64,000 bases of DNA from Myrica gale. Its lineage: Eukaryota; Streptophyta; Magnoliopsida; Fagales; Myricaceae. Numbering within the stretch: position 1 is the first letter of the stretch; every line of letters begins with the position of its first letter. Below, in pieces: positions 59,121-64,000 of the stretch. The notes beneath the pieces are model-generated. The model searched no databases. It had not been told where the DNA came from and was given only the letters and a program-made list of their open reading frames with translations. The DNA lies in assembly GCA_963930655.1 (NCBI GenBank), contig OZ005601.1:14748001-14812000 (forward strand). Direction: 5' to 3'. The position numbers were made by a program, and so were the translations under genes.

Positions 59121-61799
59121 TGTCACGCCCCGTGCCCGTACTTACCCTCTAGGCTCACCTATAGCGATGGTATGCACACAAATGAGGATTACGACACGAA
59201 TAGATCCTATATAGTGCTAACGATTGGCGTCGAAAAACTTAAACAAATATACGATATATCCGTTTATTGAAGAAAGTAGAAATTTTGATAATAGAAGATA
59301 AAATATTATTAGTACTTATCATACGAAGCAGTTTAACATAAAATGAATGAAATATACAAACATAAACAGCTCCACCAGGATCATGGGTTTTCTTGTTTAC
59401 AAAACATCCTTCGTGAGGAAAAACAAGAGTAACATAAACTAAACACAAAAGTGGAAGCTATCTATAGCTTTCTGTCTTACAAGCACAGACTGCAGCGGAA
59501 TGTACAATAACTACAAAACAAAAGGACCACAACTGATATCTAGTCAACCCTTGACTCGGTGTCGGAGGTTAGGTCAATTATCTCATTTTCCCGATATCCT
59601 CTTACGGCGGTGCCGGTGGAATAGGGGTGCCCCCAACTAGATCGAAATCCTCTACTAAGAAAACTGGAATTGCTGAAGATTCTTTAAGGTACCATTGGGA
59701 TTCATATTCCATAAAAACCTCAAACGAATCCGTAACAAACGTCCAAATCGTATTCACAAGGATGTATGGGTCTACAATCAGAAACTCCTCACTCATAAAG
59801 GTCAACATCTGCTACGTCCAGAACCTGCAACCATAGTCTATACAAGACAATTAAACAGATAGAGGGGTGAGTCCTACTGACTCAGTAAAGGGGGGACGGG
59901 ACATGTTATGAACAATCATATAAAACATGTTAATAATAAGAATGAAGCATTTATAACTATAAACAGGATAACAATGTATGCTAAATGCAATGCAGGGATG
60001 ATGCATTTGTTTCCAATCCGTTTCTTTCATTTATTTATTTATTTCTTTTCTTTTCTTTCTTTCTTTCTTTCCAGGTCATCAGAGGTGCCCTTTAGTCTCT
60101 CTGTTTAACCCCCAGAGTCCGAGTTGTGCGTCCCCTCCCTTACTATGGGACTGTCCCGTGCTCCGGCACCAGGACCCTGTCAAGCGTATATAGTTTCACG
60201 CCAGGGATACCAACCACTATCATTTCAGTGGTGGCTTGCACTATCCCCCTTTGTGATCGGTACCGTCACCCTTTCATCGGACCACCTCTGGGAATGAGTT
60301 TCATTTATGTTATTTCATTATTAGATTCCCTATTCCCATGACATGATTCATGACATGAAGATGCAACATGTCTCATATGCTTTCATTGAAAATCATGTAA
60401 TCATAAATTCCATAGATTATGCAACATTATCAAGTAATCAAAGAATTGCATGAATCTTATATACCAACAATCATATATAACAAAATAAGGAAACTTTGGC
60501 ACGATAGAAATACTACAAGCTGCAATAGGCAAGTCCAACAACTTATATAACTTTTTTATTTATTTCTAATCCCACTAAGGAAATTACCTGACCATAGAAA
60601 TGAAAAGTCTTCCTGGGCATGAAAAGAGAAAGACATCTTCACGGGTACATAAGAAAACATTTTTCCCGACCACATAAAAACAACAGATTTCCTGACCGCG
60701 TAAAAACTACCCCACCACGTAAAAACAATAGATTTCCCGACAGCGTAAAAACTTCCCGACCACGTAAAAACAACAGATTTACCGACCGCGTAAAAACTTC
60801 CCTACCACGTAAAAACAACAGATTTTCCTTTCCCAAACTTCACGACTCAAAGGATCTAGCCCTAGGTGGTCCCCCAATGTCTTTTAGTCCTTTCTCCTTC
60901 ATATAATATCAAACGAATGGGTTACTTGTCCTTCCCCATCTCATGGCAATGTCACATTTTAATCACTATCCGAACCAACCCCATACCCTTATGTAAGACA
61001 ACTTGACACCCTTACCTTAGCTCAGTGTGTACGACTTTCTTGAAAGATTAAAACACCTAAAAAGAGCAAGACAGTAGTTAAGTCAAGAAAGGATAAAAGT
61101 TAAACTGTCGGGAAGAAAAGGTACAAACCGAAATACCTTTCCCTTTTATCCTTTGGTCTGGGTCTCTTCTTCCGTTGGTCACAAGATCTCTCACGTCGCT
61201 TTCCCTCTCTTCTAAGTCAACTGAAGGTTCTCTTTCTCTATCGTGATCAGTATTGGCCGAATAAAACTCTACTGCCTATATAGTCTAAACATGACTCCCT
61301 GATGAATTCCCCATGGCCACTCTACACCCTAAGCTAGAGGTCTAGGCAATAATTGAATAGCAGGTCGTGGCCATACAGAGACGAGCACCTAATCCTTCAA
61401 AATATCACGTATCTCCTTATAAGAATCACATTAACTAAGACACCAATGAGAAAACCCCATCTAACTGGGTAGGTAAGATATGGTAAGGACACATTTACTG
61501 CCCACCACACGATGACGACACGTAAAAAGTAAACTAAAGAGAAGCGGGTCTTCCACCTCTCGACCTCCCGAGTAGCGCTTTCTACTCGGTGCTACCGGAT
61601 GTTTTCACTCGGTAACCCTGACCCCTAACTCATGTACCCCGGAACTCAAACACCTGCCATGTCAGACCCTTTTAAAAACAAACACAAGAAAATGGCACAA
61701 CTAGTCTTATTAAAAACTAGCTTAAATAAGTGATTCATATATATATAACATACGTACAAACTTGGTAAACAGTAGATTGGACAAGAGAGGGGTGTTACA
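59121..61799 (-). mobile_element. Solo LTR, Tekay-like, with perfect target duplication
   Basis: 2679 bp. Plus strand starts TGTCACGCCCCG and ends GGGGTGTTACA; on the minus strand it starts TGTAACACCCC, as Tekay-group LTRs often do. CTCAA flanks both sides (59116-59120 and 61800-61804). There is no internal region, so it arose by LTR-LTR recombination. It contains three complete 45-bp repeats plus a partial fourth. It separates sequence that would otherwise read into the GRF-finger remnant at 61810. Confidence 0.85.
60665..60828. repeat. 45-bp tandem repeat within the solo LTR
   Basis: Copies at 60665-60709, 60710-60754 and 60755-60799, and a partial one at 60800-60828. Each has ACCACGTAAAAACAACAGAT followed by GACCGCGTAAAAACT. 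Since 45 is a multiple of three, both strands stay open, which explains the ORFs there. Confidence 0.85.
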
Positions 61800-61809
61800 C
61801 TCAAACAGT

Positions 61810-62295
61810 CATAGTAGTGCATGCTCGTTTGCTAGTAGCGGAAGCTCGAGTACAGTCGGAAGTGGATGTCAATTTTTGACCCCATTTTATTACTGTTCAG
61901 TTGAAGCCTATTTGAAGATCTTTTACACTAAATAAAATTTTGGCCGTAGATTCTTCAGCTATGTCAATTACAAAGTAACTTAATTCTGTTGTGTACATTT
62001 GTGAATTTTTTAATAAGTGGTTTTATGTCAATAATGTTGCTATCCTCTTTTTCACCTTGGGCGATCCTATAGATTCTTCCATTGGTACGACCCTCCAATG
62101 TGCGTCGACAGTAAAAGGATTCTTAGACGGCTGTTGGAGAAAAACAAAAGTTTGAATACAGAGATTGATAGTCATGCTCCAATGGCTGAGCACAGGACCG
62201 CAGACACGACTGCAGAGCTAAAATATGTAATCTTACAGCTTCGTTCAAAGTTGGAAACCATAAAAAAGGAAAGCCACGGAGATCAGCACGTGTAG
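61810..62295 (+). pseudogene. GRF zinc-finger protein remnant with coiled coil
   Basis: The first segment (about 61821-61974) reads FASSGSSSTVGSGCQF, one in-frame TAA, then NFGRRFFSYVNYK, the GRF signature region, followed by a GT. After a T-rich interval an acceptor near 62072 leads to FFHWYDPPMCVDSKRILRRL and a Leu/Lys-rich coiled coil (LKYVILQLRSKLETIKKE), stop at 62293-62295. WYDPPMC followed by a helical tail is typical of small plant GRF-finger proteins. Zinc ligands in the first half are eroded, a stop is present and the splice phase does not fit cleanly, so it is a pseudogene. The solo LTR sits just upstream. Confidence 0.6.
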
Positions 62296-62512
62296 GAGAG
62301 TCATTGTTTTATTGTGGGCTTTCTTCTAAGCTGTTATGTTATCGACCATATTAAGTGGAAGTTTGTTTGATGATTCCCTCATGTTGCAACGGTGAAGAAT
62401 TAATCGCCTCAGTGACATGTTTGTGATCTGTTAGTTTGTAGTTTGTAATGAAGCTTTAGTGTGTGAGGGAGTAATTTTTTTTTTCTATATCTTGTTCTCT
62501 GCAAGTGGATAT

Positions 62513-62628
62513 GTAAGTTTGTAAGAACGTTGTAATCTCAGGCATCTAATGTAAGTTTGTAAGAACTTTGTGATCTTAGCTATATGATATGTAAGTTTGT
62601 AAGAATTTTGTGATTTTGAAGGATATAT
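62513..62628 (+). repeat. Three tandem copies of a 38-40 bp unit
   Basis: Each copy starts TGTAAGTTTGTAAGAA (62513, 62551, 62591), then diverges slightly. Located downstream of the GRF-finger remnant, probably in its old 3' UTR. Confidence 0.85.
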
Positions 62629-62779
62629 ACAATCCTTTGTTATGTTTGTTGCAGAAAAATGATAGTGAAAAAGGTGAGTCACCCGAACCTCTACTTAGTT
62701 CTATTTTTTTCACTTTTTTGTTTGTCTCTTGGTGTTGGTCATAAATGATTAAGTGGTGTAAAATGGGGGGTCAATTGGT

Positions 62780-64000
62780 GCATGCTTGCTGAGGAGCACT
62801 TTGATCTAGATAACGAAGTGTTTTGTAAATGGGTTCATTGGTTTTAAAAATACGAAGAGAGAGAAAATATGAAGACTTTAAGTTCAAAGGTATCAAAGGA
62901 TTTTCCTCTCAAGTATGAGACGCCAAGCAACAATAAAATAACTTGGGTAAAAAGGCCTGGACATTTTTCCTCATGGTTTAAATAGGAAAGGATAAGAAAA
63001 TTCAAATTTGGAGGATTTCGTTCATATTCCGGAGATAAACTTGAGAGATTTTAGGAATGGATAACACTTCACAAATTTGAACTCCTCTTTCAAAATTCAA
63101 ACGCCGTTCAATTTTAATCTTCATAATTCAAATGCTTTTCAATCATAATCTTCGTAATTCAAACGCTTTTCAATCCTAATCTTCTTAGTTTTCATAAAGA
63201 ATATAAATATAGAAAAGTATATAAGATAATTTCAAATAAGTATTTGAATGAATAGATTATAGAACATAGCGATTAATACTCTAAAAGAATCTAGTAATTC
63301 TATTTAGCTTAGGAGACATCTTGAACACTTAAACAAATCCTTATCTAAATGATTCAAATTACAATTCACATTTGAAATGGAATCTATCAATAACATTAAC
63401 AAACTCCCTCTTTGACAATTCCGTAACAAAACCTATACATCAAGCTAGGAAGAAAAAAAATGATAAAGATCCATGCCAATTACCAAGACAAGAACCTGTT
63501 TACAATTTTTGACTCAACCTAGACTTAGTGTTTAAAAGTCTTGAAAGTAAACCTGTTTCTTGAAACAGTAATCCTCAAACAACCAAGTGAAAAATATGGG
63601 AAACAGATCAAAATCCTTAATGATCAAAATAACATGAAATCCTCATATAGCATATCACGAAGTATTAAAAGCACAATGAAGTACATGTCATAAGATTATA
63701 ATATACAAAATCCTCACTACATGTCAAAAGACCAGAATATCAACTAGATCAAAATATCAGAATATCAACTACATATGCTATCCTCACTACATCCCTCAAA
63801 TACCACTCCCCCACAAAATATTCTCCCCCTTTTTGCCATGGATTGACAAAGAATTAACTAGCAGCAGTAAAGGGTCTAACATCATCTGGATGAGGTGAAT
63901 CATCATCAGTAGCAACAGCGGAAGGATCATCTGACTCAGCATCAGAGGAAGAAAACTCAGATCTGGAAAGTGATGGCTCATGGTCTATGGAACGACGAAG
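62780..64000 (-). mobile_element. Copia (SIRE/Maximus-like) 3' end and LTR
   Basis: On the minus strand a reading frame enters from the window edge (RSEFSSSDAESDDPSAVATD, then DDSPHPDDVRPFTAAS) and stops at 63854. It is followed by non-coding DNA containing KKGENI-like text, a purine tract AAAGAGGGAGTT (63402-63413) and TGTTAATG as LTR start at 63401. The LTR runs down to an uncertain end near 62780. An acidic Ser/Asp tail before a long spacer and purine tract is usual in SIRE-type elements. Confidence 0.55.
63402..63413 (-). promoter_or_regulatory. Polypurine tract of the Copia element
   Basis: AAAGAGGGAGTT on the minus strand directly precedes the inferred LTR start TGTTAATG; primes plus-strand DNA synthesis in retroelements. 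Confidence 0.55.

Noticed and set aside
60619-60906. ORF with KNNRFPDRVKT repeats
   Set aside because: It is produced by the 45-bp tandem repeat inside the solo LTR, in-frame on both strands.
1-64000. tRNA, rRNA or CRISPR features
   Set aside because: No B-box-containing tRNA cloverleaf, rRNA segment or spaced direct-repeat array was seen. TGGTATCAGAGC sites are retroelement primer sites, not tRNA genes.

Overview
This window is nuclear DNA of a flowering plant, most likely a eudicot. The evidence is long AT-rich intergenic stretches, GT-AG introns of plant type, plant gene families (GIF coactivator, DHHC S-acyltransferase, cinnamyl-alcohol dehydrogenase, pectinesterase) and a dense layer of plant transposons. 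I cannot name the species. Only a few genes look alive: a GRF-interacting factor (GIF2/GIF3 type, minus strand, 25563-31082), a small two-helix membrane protein (51595-51903, minus) and perhaps a small GRF zinc-finger ORF inside a MULE (17184-17585, plus). A DHHC acyltransferase locus (42717-46097, plus) is recognisable exon by exon but carries several lesions.

Region by region. 1-3227: 5' half of a decayed hAT transposon with its transposase. 4096-10135: a Copia element on the minus strand with both LTRs and a primer-binding site, whose polymerase region is replaced by a Ty3/gypsy remnant and a piece of Tekay-like LTR. 10136-14100: gene-poor, with a palindromic MITE. 14101-23640: a methyltransferase pseudogene locus. 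Its 3' end is partly duplicated; one copy holds a 384-bp non-autonomous hAT and the other is interrupted by a 7.48-kb MULE (15473-22949). The MULE has 174-bp inverted repeats, a 10-bp target duplication, a FAR1-type transposase and a GRF zinc-finger ORF. 23640-31300: MITEs and the GIF gene. 32130-36230: a hAT MITE, a Copia gag relic and another Tekay-like LTR. 38951-41944: a pectinesterase fragment and a hAT-like element carrying a CAD exon. 42717-46097: the DHHC locus. 46098-56389: mostly empty except for the small membrane-protein gene and a MITE. 56390-62295: LTR relic, left end of a CACTA element, a solo LTR with perfect target duplication, and a second GRF zinc-finger remnant. 62780-64000: 3' end of a Copia (SIRE/Maximus-like) element.

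The main story is transposon biology. Empty sites, target duplications and a possible excision footprint can be read directly. Two transposase genes (hAT and FAR1/MULE) each carry a short intron whose two ends lie in a direct repeat containing AG|GT, which suggests recent intron gain. All family names come from reading the sequence; no database search was possible.
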